Of a stretch of 64,000 nt of DNA, positions 27,958 to 36,407 are shown piece after piece. Each line of letters begins with the position of its first letter. The stretch's first letter is position 1. The notes beneath the pieces were generated by a model, which had not been told where the DNA came from, searched no databases, and saw nothing but the letters and a program-made list of their open reading frames with translations. The stretch comes from Collinsella aerofaciens (lineage in GTDB: Bacteria > Actinomycetota > Coriobacteriia > Coriobacteriales > Coriobacteriaceae): positions 62,001 to 126,000 of the forward strand of contig NZ_WQPK01000008.1 of assembly GCF_018785265.1 (NCBI RefSeq), read 5' to 3'. The translations under genes were made by a program, and so were the position numbers.

Positions 27958-28071
27958 GAGATTCCTTTCTAACGGCTTGAGAGTTAACCGTACTCAACTT
28001 ATCATTGATATGTTAGCCAGGGCACACAATCGAGCCAGGCGTGGACGTTTCTGCAAAGGAAGGGGACGCTT

Positions 28072-29076
28072 TTGAAAATGCATCGGGCCGCGACCGACAT
28101 AACCGAGCTCTATGCACCGCAGTTTGAGCAGTTTGGCCTGGAGCTTTCCGGCAAGGGCGCCGTCTTTACCGGCGAGGTGGCAAACGACCGGGCGCACGGC
28201 CGCGCATGGATCATGCCTCTCTCCCCTGCCTGCATCGTCATGGAGCATTTCATCACCCCGACGCACGATATGTACCTGGCCGAATACACACCCGAGCCAT
28301 ACGCCTGCGTGAGCGAGGTCAGCGCGCCCACACTTACATGCATGCCCGAGGCTGGCATAACGCCCGCGAACCTTAAACCATTGCATGGACCGTGGCCAAA
28401 CAATGCCGTTTGCAGCTTTATCCAAGATAGCTGTGGCGAGGAATTAAGCCCATTGTTTGCAGGGCAACTCTACCACTCACGCTCGGTGCTCTTTTTGCCT
28501 GGATATTTTGACGAACTGGAGCACCGCTATCCCACCGAGTTCGCGGGGATCTTTGAGGCGTTTGCCGAGCCATGGCACGAGGAGGCGACGTCTGCCATCT
28601 GCCACACGCTGCGCCGGATTAACGAGGACCGCGCCCGCACCGTAGGCGGACACGTCTATATGCAGGGCATCGTGGAGACCATGGTCGCGGAGCTCGCCTG
28701 TTCGCGCGCGGCCCACAAGCAGGCTCGGCAGGCGGCAGACACACGCGTTAGCATAACCATTGCCGAAGAAGCAACGGCAATGATTGAGCGCGCGCTCGAC
28801 AAAGGCAAACGTGTGGGTATCAACGAGGTGGCCGAGAGGCTCTACACAAGCCGCTCCAAACTATGCGCCACTTTTAAGGCCCAAACCGGCGAGTCCCTGG
28901 GCGCCTACATACGAAGGCGTCGCATGGAGCGGGCGCAGGACCTTTTGGCAGATAGCTCGCTTACGATAGCGCAAGTGGCAGAGCGTCTAGGCTACCCTCA
29001 GCAAGCCGCCTTCGCCCAAGCCTTCAAACAATACACCGGCACCACCCCCACCACCTGGCGCTCCCAACATATATAA
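28072..29076 (+). CDS. AraC-family transcriptional regulator
   Basis: A ~334-residue regulator. The C-terminal ~100 residues hold the two HTH motifs (INEVAERLYTSRSKLCATFK and LTIAQVAERLGYPQQAAFAQ) and end TGTTPTTWR. The N-terminal ~200 residues are a ligand-sensing domain of the type found beside siderophore/ABC operons. The start is TTG 28072 by spacing from AAAGGAAGGGG, or ATG 28078 two codons later. It is divergent from the two ABC genes, which it probably controls. Confidence 0.87.
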   Translation: MKMHRAATDITELYAPQFEQFGLELSGKGAVFTGEVANDRAHGRAWIMPLSPACIVMEHFITPTHDMYLAEYTPEPYACVSEVSAPTLTCMPEAGITPANLKPLHGPWPNNAVCSFIQDSCGEELSPLFAGQLYHSRSVLFLPGYFDELEHRYPTEFAGIFEAFAEPWHEEATSAICHTLRRINEDRARTVGGHVYMQGIVETMVAELACSRAAHKQARQAADTRVSITIAEEATAMIERALDKGKRVGINEVAERLYTSRSKLCATFKAQTGESLGAYIRRRRMERAQDLLADSSLTIAQVAERLGYPQQAAFAQAFKQYTGTTPTTWRSQHI

Positions 29077-29078
29077 AG

Positions 29079-29105
29079 AATGAGGGCGCCATCGGCGCCC
29101 TCATT
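29079..29105 (+). terminator. Perfect 12-bp hairpin after the AraC gene
   Basis: AATGAGGGCGCC-atc-GGCGCCCTCATT begins two bases after the stop codon. There is no U-run beyond ATT. Confidence 0.65.
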
Positions 29106-29158
29106 CACTCTATTCCATTCAGCCCTACCTGACCCGAACGGCCGAGTCGTTGCAGAAT

Positions 29159-29292
29159 CCGGGAGCCCCGGCAGGGCGGGTGCTTGCTCAAAATGAGTTC
29201 CGCACGCAAAGAAGGCCACTTAATGTGGCCTTCGTCTTGCGCAGGACTGTTCGAAATTTTGAGGAAGCACCCGCCCTGCCGGGGCTCCCGGG
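29159..29292 (+). ncRNA. Structured element B (copy 2 of the conserved long-hairpin element)
   Basis: The outer arms 29159-29185 and 29265-29292 pair, extended by CTCAAAAT (29187-29194) with ATTTTGAG (29256-29263). Inside are GAGTTCCGCACG (29195-29206), a hairpin GAAGGCCAC-ttaat-GTGGCCTTC (29211-29233) and CAGGACTGT (29242-29250). The same three unpaired motifs occur in element A. It lies between the convergent araC-like gene and gatB, starting eight bases from the gatB stop. Confidence 0.5.
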
Positions 29293-29299
29293 TTCCCGT

Positions 29300-30976
29300 T
29301 TACGAGAGCGACGTTCTCAGCAACTCGTTGAAGAGCTTCGGGTTGCCCTTGCCGCGGCTCGCCTTCATGCACTGGCCCACCAAAAAGCCGATGACCTTCT
29401 GGTTGCCGTCGCGGTACTGCTGCGCCTGCTCGGCACAGTTCGCCAGCACCTCGTCCACGATCGGCTGCAGCGCGCCGGCATCGCTCACCTGACGCATGCC
29501 GCGCTCGTCGACGATCTTGTTGGGATCGTCGCCAGTCTGGGCCATGGCCTCAAAGACCTCGTGCGCTTGGTTGGAGCTGATGGCATCGGTCGCGAGCAAC
29601 TTGGCAAGCGCCGCCACCTGAGCCGGCGCGATGCCGGACTCGGCGAGCGACACGCCTGCGCCCTTAAGGTAGGCGATCATCTCGTTCACCAGCAGGTTTG
29701 CGACCGTCTGGGCCTCTTTGCCAGCCATACCGGCAGCGGCAGCCTCAAAGAACTCGGCAAACTCCGGGTCGCCGGCGATTTGCTCGGCATCGGCCGCCTT
29801 AATGCCAAAGTCGGTCTCAAAACGGGCACGCTTGGCATCGGGCAGCTCGGGGATCTCGCCACGGCAGCGGTCGATGAACTCATCGTCCAGATCGAACGGC
29901 GCCAGATCGGGATCGGGGAACAGGCGATAGTCGTCGGCCGTCTCCTTCACACGCATGACCACGGTGCGCTTGCGGGTGGGCTCCCAGTGGCGGGTCTCCT
30001 GATAGATGATGCCGCCCTCCTCGAGCACCTCGGCCTGACGGCAAATCTCGTAGGCTAGACCGTCGTGCAGGCTCTTAAACGAGTTGAGGTTCTTGAGCTC
30101 GGTCTTGGTGCCCAGCTTGGTCTCGCCGCGGCGGCGCAGCGACACGTTGCCGTCGCAGCGCATGGAGCCCTTCTCCATGGAGCAGTCCGAAATGCCCAGC
30201 GTCACAAAGATGCGACGGAGCTTCTCCATAAACAGGCGAGCCTCCTCGGGCGTACGCAAGTCGGGCTCAGTCACGAGCTCAATCAAAGGCGTGCCGCAGC
30301 GGTTGTAGTCGACGAGCGACTCGGCCGCGGCGGTAATGCGGCCCTCGGCACCGCCCACGTGCACCATCTTGGCAGCGTCCTCCTCCATGTGGATGCGCAG
30401 GATGCGGATGGGCACCGTGTAGGAACCGTCCTCGCGACGCTCGGGCATCTGCAGGCTGGACGCGTCGTAGCTGGCCAGGTGGCCGGCACGCTGGTTGCCC
30501 TCGCGCATGGTCGACGTCATGGACGTAGACAGGCCCTCGGCGTTGGCCGAAGCGCTCGCCAGACTCTGGGCCTCGGCCTCGCCAAACGCGCAGTCGGGGC
30601 GCTCGGCGGCACCGCGACCGGTCACATCCAGATCCAGGTGACCGTACATGGCAAAGGCGACCGGACCCTGCGTGGTCTGGAAGTTCTTGGCCATATCGGG
30701 ATAGAAGTAGTGCTTGCGGTAGAACATCGAGTGGCGCTGAATCTCGCAATTGGTGGCGAGACCTGCCTTGACGATGCTCTCGATGGCGCGCTTGTTGGGC
30801 ACCGGCAGGGCGCCGGGCAGGCCCAGGCACACCGGGCACACGTTGGCGTTGGGCTCGTCATCGTGGCTGAGCTTGCAGTTGCAGAACATCTTGGTATCGA
30901 GTGCGGTGAGCTCGGTGTGGATCTCCAGGCCGATCACGGCCTCCCAATCCTGCAGGACCTCGGAAAGCTCCTTCAT
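29300..30976 (-). CDS. gatB: Asp-tRNA(Asn)/Glu-tRNA(Gln) amidotransferase subunit B
   Basis: A 558-residue GatB, the tRNA-binding and kinase subunit of GatCAB. Family blocks are AVIGLEIHTEL at the N-terminus, CPVCLGLPGALPVPN (~48), the MFYRKHYFYPDMAKNFQ region, and DYNRCGTPLIELVTEPDLRT. It has a C-terminal YqeY-like tail. Its ATG overlaps the gatA stop by one base. It is last in gatC-gatA-gatB. Confidence 0.97.
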   Translation of the reverse strand: MKELSEVLQDWEAVIGLEIHTELTALDTKMFCNCKLSHDDEPNANVCPVCLGLPGALPVPNKRAIESIVKAGLATNCEIQRHSMFYRKHYFYPDMAKNFQTTQGPVAFAMYGHLDLDVTGRGAAERPDCAFGEAEAQSLASASANAEGLSTSMTSTMREGNQRAGHLASYDASSLQMPERREDGSYTVPIRILRIHMEEDAAKMVHVGGAEGRITAAAESLVDYNRCGTPLIELVTEPDLRTPEEARLFMEKLRRIFVTLGISDCSMEKGSMRCDGNVSLRRRGETKLGTKTELKNLNSFKSLHDGLAYEICRQAEVLEEGGIIYQETRHWEPTRKRTVVMRVKETADDYRLFPDPDLAPFDLDDEFIDRCRGEIPELPDAKRARFETDFGIKAADAEQIAGDPEFAEFFEAAAAGMAGKEAQTVANLLVNEMIAYLKGAGVSLAESGIAPAQVAALAKLLATDAISSNQAHEVFEAMAQTGDDPNKIVDERGMRQVSDAGALQPIVDEVLANCAEQAQQYRDGNQKVIGFLVGQCMKASRGKGNPKLFNELLRTSLS

Positions 30977-32490
30977 TACAGCTCGCCTCCCTTCCCGGCA
31001 AAATCGGGCGCGACGGAAAGTGCGGGCGCACCCGTGGCGGCATCGGCAAAGCCGCGCTCCAGGGCGCGGGCAAACGTGAGCAGTTGACGGTCCTTAAACG
31101 CCGGACCCACCAGCTGGGCAGAAACGGGCAGCTGAGTATCCTCGCCCAGGCCCAGCGGCACCGAGATACCGCCGTTGCCGCAAATGTTGAGCGAAATGGT
31201 GTACAGGTCGGAGAGGTACATCTGCGTGGGGTCGCTGATCTCGCCAAACTTAAAGGCCGTGCGCGGCGAGGCGGGCATGAGGATGGTGTCCACCTTGGCA
31301 TACGCGGCGTCGTAGTCCTGCGTGATGAGCGTGCGGGCCTTTTGCGCAGCGTAGTAGTACTTGTCGTACACGCCCGAGCTCAGCAGGTAGGCGCCGAGCA
31401 TCTGACGGCGCTTGGCCTCGGCGCCAAAGCCGTGGGCGCGCGAAAGCGAGCTCTGGTCGGACAGGTTGACGCAGCCCTCCTCCTGGTAGCCGTAGCGAAT
31501 GCCGTCGAAACGAGCCAGGTTGGAGAACGCCTCGGCCGGGCCGATGACGTAGTAGGCGGCGATAGCGGCGTCCAGGTGCGGCAGGTCGACCTCGACCAGC
31601 TCGGCGCCCTGGTTCTGCAACTCCTGGGCGGCGCGCTGAACAGCGGCCTTGACCTCGGGCGTCAGGCCCTCGGCCTCCATAAACGCGGGGATGATGCCCA
31701 CGCGCTTGCCCTCGATGCTGTCGTTGAGATGCTCGGTAAAGTCGACGGCGCAATCCTGGCTGGTGCAGTCGTACGGATCGTGGCCCGCGCCAGTAAGCGC
31801 GTTCATGGCCAGCGCGACATCCTCGACCGTGCGGCCAAAGGGCCCCACCTGGTCGAGCGACGAGCCAAAGGCGACCACGCCGTAACGGCTCACGGCGCCA
31901 TACGTGGGCTTAAAGCCCACCACGCCGCACAGCGACGCCGGCTGGCGAATGGAGCCGCCGGTGTCCGAGCCCAGCGAGAGCGCGACCTCGCCCGCGGCGA
32001 CGGCGGCAGCGGAGCCGCCCGAGGAGCCGCCGGGCACGCGCTCGGTATCCCAAGGGTTGTTGGTGCGGTGGAAGGCCGAGCTCTCGGTGGAGCTGCCAAA
32101 GGCAAACTCGTCCATGTTGGCCTTGCCCATGGGCAGGCAGCCGGCATCGAGCATGCGTTGGACGCAGGTGGCGGTGTAGACGCTCTGGTAGTCCCCGAGC
32201 ATGCGGGAAGCGCAGGTGGTGCGCGTGCCCACGAGGTTCATGTTGTCCTTAATGGCCAGCGGCACGCCCGCGAGCGGGGGCAGCGGCTTGCCTGCGGCAC
32301 GGTCGGCATCCACGCGCGCAGCGGCCTCGAGCGCAAGCTCGGGCGACACCTGCAGGAATGCCTGAACCCCGCCCTCGCGTGCCTCGATGGCGGCAAGGGA
32401 GGCCTGGGCCACCTCGGTAGCGGTAAAGTCGCCGGCGGCAACGCCTGCGGCAATCTGGGCGGCGGTAAGGGAATCGAAGCTTAGCGCCAT
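30976..32490 (-). CDS. gatA: Asp/Glu-tRNA amidotransferase subunit A
   Basis: A 504-residue amidase-signature protein that frees ammonia from glutamine. The triad is visible: Lys in PLAIKDNMN (~80), the cis-Ser in GGSSGGSAAAVAAGEV (~154) and the nucleophile Ser in DTGGSIRQPASLCG (~178). Its start overlaps the gatC stop. Confidence 0.97.
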   Translation of the reverse strand: MALSFDSLTAAQIAAGVAAGDFTATEVAQASLAAIEAREGGVQAFLQVSPELALEAAARVDADRAAGKPLPPLAGVPLAIKDNMNLVGTRTTCASRMLGDYQSVYTATCVQRMLDAGCLPMGKANMDEFAFGSSTESSAFHRTNNPWDTERVPGGSSGGSAAAVAAGEVALSLGSDTGGSIRQPASLCGVVGFKPTYGAVSRYGVVAFGSSLDQVGPFGRTVEDVALAMNALTGAGHDPYDCTSQDCAVDFTEHLNDSIEGKRVGIIPAFMEAEGLTPEVKAAVQRAAQELQNQGAELVEVDLPHLDAAIAAYYVIGPAEAFSNLARFDGIRYGYQEEGCVNLSDQSSLSRAHGFGAEAKRRQMLGAYLLSSGVYDKYYYAAQKARTLITQDYDAAYAKVDTILMPASPRTAFKFGEISDPTQMYLSDLYTISLNICGNGGISVPLGLGEDTQLPVSAQLVGPAFKDRQLLTFARALERGFADAATGAPALSVAPDFAGKGGEL

Positions 32491-32801
32491 TACTCGCTCT
32501 CCCCCTCTCCCAAAATGGACGGCACGCGGAAGTAGCGGTCGCGCGCGCTGCCGGCGTTTTCGAGCGCGACGTCGAGCGGCAGGTCGCGCTCGGGCTCGCG
32601 CAGGTCATCGCCCATCACGTTGGACAGGCTTCCGATAGGATGGAACGTGGGCTCCACGTCGGGCAAGTCATATTGCAAGACGGGCTCGAGCATCCGGACG
32701 GCGTCGTTCAGGTAGGACGTCATCTGGGTGAGCTCGTCATCGGTCAGTGCGATCTTTGCGTACTCGGCGATGCCGCGCACGTCTTTCTCGCTGAGTGCCA
32801 T
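32490..32801 (-). CDS. gatC: Asp/Glu-tRNA amidotransferase subunit C
   Basis: A 103-residue GatC that stabilises GatA-GatB. It starts MALSEKDVRGIAEYAKIALT and contains LEPVLQYDLPDVEPTFHPI, then LREPERDLPLD. ATG 32801 has AAGGGAG upstream; an in-frame ATG six codons earlier is less well placed. Confidence 0.95.
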   Translation of the reverse strand: MALSEKDVRGIAEYAKIALTDDELTQMTSYLNDAVRMLEPVLQYDLPDVEPTFHPIGSLSNVMGDDLREPERDLPLDVALENAGSARDRYFRVPSILGEGESE

Positions 32802-32956
32802 AGGCGCTCCCTTCCGCATAACAGATAAACCGCTCTAGTATACAAGGCAACGCCGCTTGGAGCAGGTGCTTTACCCAAATGCAGCGAAAACGTAACGAGA
32901 GCGGCGGGCTGGCAGGCGGCGGGCTGGCGGTTCTGCAGCGAAACCGCACCGTCCAT

Positions 32957-33003
32957 AACGAAAACTGTCCCGCCCGCAACGAAAACCGTGCCGCCCACAA
33001 CGA
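32957..33003. repeat. 21-bp short tandem repeat (AACGAAAAC...)
   Basis: AACGAAAACTGTCCCGCCCGC (split here as a 21-mer at 32957-32977) is followed by a near copy at 32978-32998 and a third start AACGAAAACC at 32999. It runs straight into the palindrome at 33004. Just upstream GCGGCGGGCTGG is repeated at 32901 and 32916. Confidence 0.6.
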
Positions 33004-33068
33004 AAACCATCACAACATTCGACACTTTTCGCCAAAATCGAATTTTATATCGAATGTTGTGATGGTTT
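33004..33068. repeat. 65-bp palindromic repeat, family 2, copy 1
   Basis: Perfect 19-bp arms AAACCATCACAACATTCGA (33004-33022) and the complement (33050-33068) surround a 27-base centre containing TTTTCGCCAAAATCG. An equally long copy is at 44598-44662. Confidence 0.8.
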
Positions 33069-33080
33069 GGAAGCTCCCGA

Positions 33081-33113
33081 CCACCACAAAGGTGCCTGTC
33101 CCCTTTGTGGTTG
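33081..33113. repeat. 33-bp palindromic repeat, family 1, copy 1
   Basis: CCACCACAAAGG, centre TGCCTGTCC, then CCTTTGTGG and an imperfect end. It is 15 bases downstream of the sortase stop codon and may act as its terminator. Confidence 0.75.
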
Positions 33114-33127
33114 TTCTGAACGATGTC

Positions 33128-34060
33128 TTATGCCGAGGCCTTGACCTTGCGGCGCTTGCGGACCGCGTGGATCACGATGTCCAGCAGCAACAGCACAATG
33201 GCCACGACCACAATGAGCACGGCAAACTCGCGCTTGCCCCAGTGGCGGCCGGCCAGCGACTTTTGCTTGTCGACGTCCTTTTTGTTGTACTTGGTGCGCA
33301 CGCAATGCACCAGCAGGCGATGGTCGTTTACGCCGTAGGGCGTGCAGGTGACGAGCGTCACCTTGTCGGCGCCGGGCTCGATGGTCAGCGACTCCATCTC
33401 CTCGGGCAGCACCACCTCGGAGTCCACCATCTTGTAGGCGAGCGTCTTGTTCATGGTGTGTAGCAGCACCAGGTCGCCGGGCTTCAGCGAGTGGATGTCG
33501 TCGAACATGCTCAGGTTGCGCATGCCCGAGTGCGCGGTGAGCACGCAATGCGTCGAGGTACCGCCCACCGGTAGGCTCGTGCCCTCCAGGTGGCCGACGC
33601 CCGCCATGAGGACTTCCTCGCTCGTGCCGTGGTAGATGGGCATGCTCACGTCGATGGAGGGGATCTCGACCCAGCTCATCATGGGGTCGCGGTCGAAGAT
33701 GAGCTGCTGGGCGTAGGGCTCGATCTGGTCGGCGGGAAGCTCGGTGGCCTCGCCGGCAAGTTGCTCGTTATAGGAGCGCGCCTGAAGCAGAATGCGCTCG
33801 CGTTCCTCTTCGGAGAGCGCGTCCACGGTGCTAGACACGGTGCTGATCTGGTTGAACACGCCCGAGGCCTCGAGCCGGTCCAAGATCCAAGGCCAGGTCA
33901 TAAGGCCCACGCCAATAAGGATGATGACGATGGTGATGAGCCGGTCGGCCCAGCGCGGCAGTCGCTTGCGGCGGCGCCTGGGCTTGGGCTTGGGCTGAGG
34001 GCTTGAGCCGCCGTTGTCCGCGGCGTTATTGCTCTTCATATGTTTGGCGCCCTGCACCAT
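33128..34060 (-). CDS. Class C (pilus-type) sortase
   Basis: A 310-residue membrane transpeptidase that would link LPxTG pilins into a pilus. An N-terminal TM helix (~40-62) and a C-terminal TM helix (~283-302) flank the sortase core. The catalytic His is in LTAHSGM, the Cys in TLVTCTPYGVNDH, and the Arg in HRLLVHCVR. A C-terminal membrane anchor is typical of class C. ATG 34060 is preceded by GAGGAG. It has its own upstream region with a palindrome ACAACT-ca-AGTTGT (34077-34090), so it is separate from the pilin operon, which starts 9 kb away. Confidence 0.9.
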   Translation of the reverse strand: MVQGAKHMKSNNAADNGGSSPQPKPKPRRRRKRLPRWADRLITIVIILIGVGLMTWPWILDRLEASGVFNQISTVSSTVDALSEEERERILLQARSYNEQLAGEATELPADQIEPYAQQLIFDRDPMMSWVEIPSIDVSMPIYHGTSEEVLMAGVGHLEGTSLPVGGTSTHCVLTAHSGMRNLSMFDDIHSLKPGDLVLLHTMNKTLAYKMVDSEVVLPEEMESLTIEPGADKVTLVTCTPYGVNDHRLLVHCVRTKYNKKDVDKQKSLAGRHWGKREFAVLIVVVAIVLLLLDIVIHAVRKRRKVKASA

Positions 34061-34171
34061 CGCCGGTCACTCCTCTACAACTCAAGTTGTCTAAACAAAT
34101 AATACCCGATTAGCGAGCTCATGCGCCGGACAACGCAACTAGACTGCACCGTCCGGGCCACGTAACCCCAC

Positions 34172-34945
34172 TCAACCAATCAAGCCATATGTTGCTTTCA
34201 TCGTCTCGAGCAACTGCGCCATCGTTACGCCCGCAACCCCAATCTGTTTCAGATTGACGTCGCCCACCTCGCAATCTTTAACAAACGCAAGCATATCGTC
34301 CTTCAGTTCTCCGCCCAGGTCGACACCTTCCGACTCGCCAAGCAGCTGAACAAGCCTCAGCGCATCGCGTTTATGCTTTTTTACCTTCTTCGAATCAACG
34401 TTCTCCCCCGCTTCCCTTCTAGCTTTTAGGTCGAGATACGCCTTCGCTTTGAACGGGACAATGTATTCCGTACCCAGGACCGAAACGCCGTCTACGGTCC
34501 GGATTCCCTGAAGGAACAAGCTGTAGTAAGCATCTTCCAACAAAATTGCCGAAAGACTGCTTATGTTTTCATCAACGTGAATTGGTGCCACATCAATCCC
34601 CTCACGACCCTTTAGAAAGTCGGGGCACTTCGCGAAGAGCTCGATCATATGGGGGTAACCCGTCCTCTTAGGCTCTGTAAACCGATAAAAACATGAGCCT
34701 TTGCCTTCGCCCCAGCCGCAGCGGTAACCGCCATCACGCACCAAAGTCCATATAGCTTCTGCCGTCTGAGGCAACCGGTCATCGGCGACAATTACAACAT
34801 CAAAATCGTGAGTCGCCCTAAACGGAAGTCCCGCCTCCGCGAGCAAAATGTCGCATGCCGTGCCGCCGATAAGAGCATACGATCCTGCAGCTTCTTGCAT
34901 ATGCTGCTGAAATTCTTGGAGGCCTTCTACAGCGCTTCTTGCCAT
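34172..34945 (-). CDS. AbiEii-like nucleotidyltransferase (putative type IV toxin)
   Basis: A 257-residue protein with a nucleotidyltransferase core: YALIGGTACDILLAEAG, then FRATHDFDVVIVADD giving the GG...DxD arrangement. It has a helical C-terminal half. It overlaps the preceding wHTH gene by 19 bases, the order seen in AbiE-type systems (AbiEi regulator, then AbiEii nucleotidyltransferase). The assignment rests on layout and the DxD motif only; the function is inferred. Confidence 0.6.
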   Translation of the reverse strand: MARSAVEGLQEFQQHMQEAAGSYALIGGTACDILLAEAGLPFRATHDFDVVIVADDRLPQTAEAIWTLVRDGGYRCGWGEGKGSCFYRFTEPKRTGYPHMIELFAKCPDFLKGREGIDVAPIHVDENISSLSAILLEDAYYSLFLQGIRTVDGVSVLGTEYIVPFKAKAYLDLKARREAGENVDSKKVKKHKRDALRLVQLLGESEGVDLGGELKDDMLAFVKDCEVGDVNLKQIGVAGVTMAQLLETMKATYGLIG

Positions 34946-35895
34946 GGATATTCCTTTCCAAACATGCGATCGACTTCGAGCTGAATTCGCTCATCGTCGA
35001 TTGCCGCCAAAGATAGCGCAAGCGAAATGTTGTCGACACGGGAGGAGCCGGCAAACACGGGTGCATAGCGCCACACTTGGATCATCGCCGTCTCGTTATC
35101 CGGCAACTCCCCGTCTGCGACTTCGAGGTCGCTCAGTTGACGCCATGCACTTCTTAAGACGGCCTTTTGTTCCATGCCCGGCGTAGCGAGCATCGAACGC
35201 GCAGCGAGCGCCGTCTCCCCGGCGTCAACAAGATAGTCGATCTGCGGCGCCTTCTTTGCAAAAAAGACCTTCGAGACAGGCGAGGAGAGCTCTGCCATGT
35301 GTTCGCTGAGCAGAAGATCAACGGCAACAGGGAACACGACGACACGTCGCTCGCGACGCTCGCGCCTCGCGAGCCCCCTGTCAACAAGCTCGGTTATGGC
35401 CTCACTCGCACGGCTTGCCGAAATCCCAAGCGCACGACAAAGGTCATAGGGACGATATGGCTCCTGGGCTGCTCCCCAGATTGCGGCAGCCTGCGCGTTG
35501 GGTGACATCTTGGTCGCGTGATTGCGAAACCGGGCACCGCCCCTCTCCGTGCAAGCTGTGCCCATAAATGGAAGAAAAGCCTGTCTACCGGGACAGACAA
35601 AGGGAATCCCTTGTGCGACCAATGCTTTGCGCTGACGTGCGTCGGCATCAGGAAACGAAACGACAACAGGAGTCTCCGCACGCAAGGCTAGCTGACTATA
35701 GACCCTCTTAGCCTCGGGAAGCCCGACGCCAGTAGGCAAACTTGCAAGCAAAAACGAAAAACCGTTTGCGTCAACAGCGCGGACCTCAATCGCTCGCAGA
35801 TGCAGCGGCAAGCGTGCGGATCCAGGCCAAGTTTTGGTCTTGGCGGAGAGGCCTAGTGCTTCTTGTAAGTAGATTAGCGCTTCGTTCATTTCCAT
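34927..35895 (-). CDS. Winged-helix protein paired with the nucleotidyltransferase (AbiEi-like)
   Basis: A ~322-residue protein. A winged helix-turn-helix lies near the middle (AAIWGAAQEPYRPYDLCRAL, then ASEAITELVDRGLARR). The N-terminal ~130 residues resemble a degenerate nuclease-like fold, and the C-terminal half is helical. I chose ATG 35895 (MEMNEALIYLQEALG); the upstream part of the frame is AT-rich promoter-like DNA. Ribosome-binding site is weak. It may be the antitoxin/regulator of the pair. Confidence 0.6.
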   Translation of the reverse strand: MEMNEALIYLQEALGLSAKTKTWPGSARLPLHLRAIEVRAVDANGFSFLLASLPTGVGLPEAKRVYSQLALRAETPVVVSFPDADARQRKALVAQGIPFVCPGRQAFLPFMGTACTERGGARFRNHATKMSPNAQAAAIWGAAQEPYRPYDLCRALGISASRASEAITELVDRGLARRERRERRVVVFPVAVDLLLSEHMAELSSPVSKVFFAKKAPQIDYLVDAGETALAARSMLATPGMEQKAVLRSAWRQLSDLEVADGELPDNETAMIQVWRYAPVFAGSSRVDNISLALSLAAIDDERIQLEVDRMFGKEYPWQEAL

Positions 35896-36269
35896 TGTTT
35901 TCGTTTGATTCCAGTTTATATTGTAATTATACATTATTTTCGGAATTAAAGAGATTCCGTTCGTGCCTAAGCCCATATTTGAGTTTTCAAAATATCCCGG
36001 ATCGGCTGGGCGATTCGGGATACAATATCAATAGAAAACGACGCATCCCGCGTAAGTGTACGAGAGCGCGGGCGGCCTAGTTTTCAGCTTTAGTTAAATG
36101 CCCGGGCTCCGAACCCCGGGCATTCTTATTTGCGCTTGTTGCGGCGCAAATGCCTTCTACCGTCCGCACTGCGCGTGCGCCTACGGACCTTAAACCGAAC
36201 TTCATACGAGTCAAGAAACGCGATGACGGATGAGTCCGCATCGGACGGTGGAGGCTGGCTGCGTTGTCC
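35896..36269. other. Intergenic region before the pilin operon end
   Basis: No gene is seen. It holds an inverted repeat ATCCCG...CGGGAT around 35994-36021 followed by TACAAT, then the hairpin at 36097-36124, then TTTGCGC...GCGCAAA (36129-36151). A ~100-nt transcript from about 36025 ending at the hairpin is conceivable. Confidence 0.35.
36097..36124 (+). terminator. Terminator-like hairpin
   Basis: AATGCCCGGG (36097-36106) pairs with CCCGGGCATT (36115-36124) and is followed by CTTATTT. Confidence 0.5.
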
Positions 36270-36307
36270 AAAAAAACGGGGCAGACTCCAGTGCGGAGTC
36301 TGCCCCG
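36270..36307 (-). terminator. Rho-independent terminator of the pilin operon
   Basis: On the minus strand CGGGGCAGACTCC pairs with GGAGTCTGCCCCG around five bases and is followed by six T. Confidence 0.9.
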
Positions 36308-36407
36308 AAAAGAAAATGGCAAAGCAAGAACGTGGATGGACGAGAAAAGTGTCCGCAAGTCTCATGGCCATCGCATCCCACCTGCCAAAGGGATGGATGA
36401 GTGAGCG

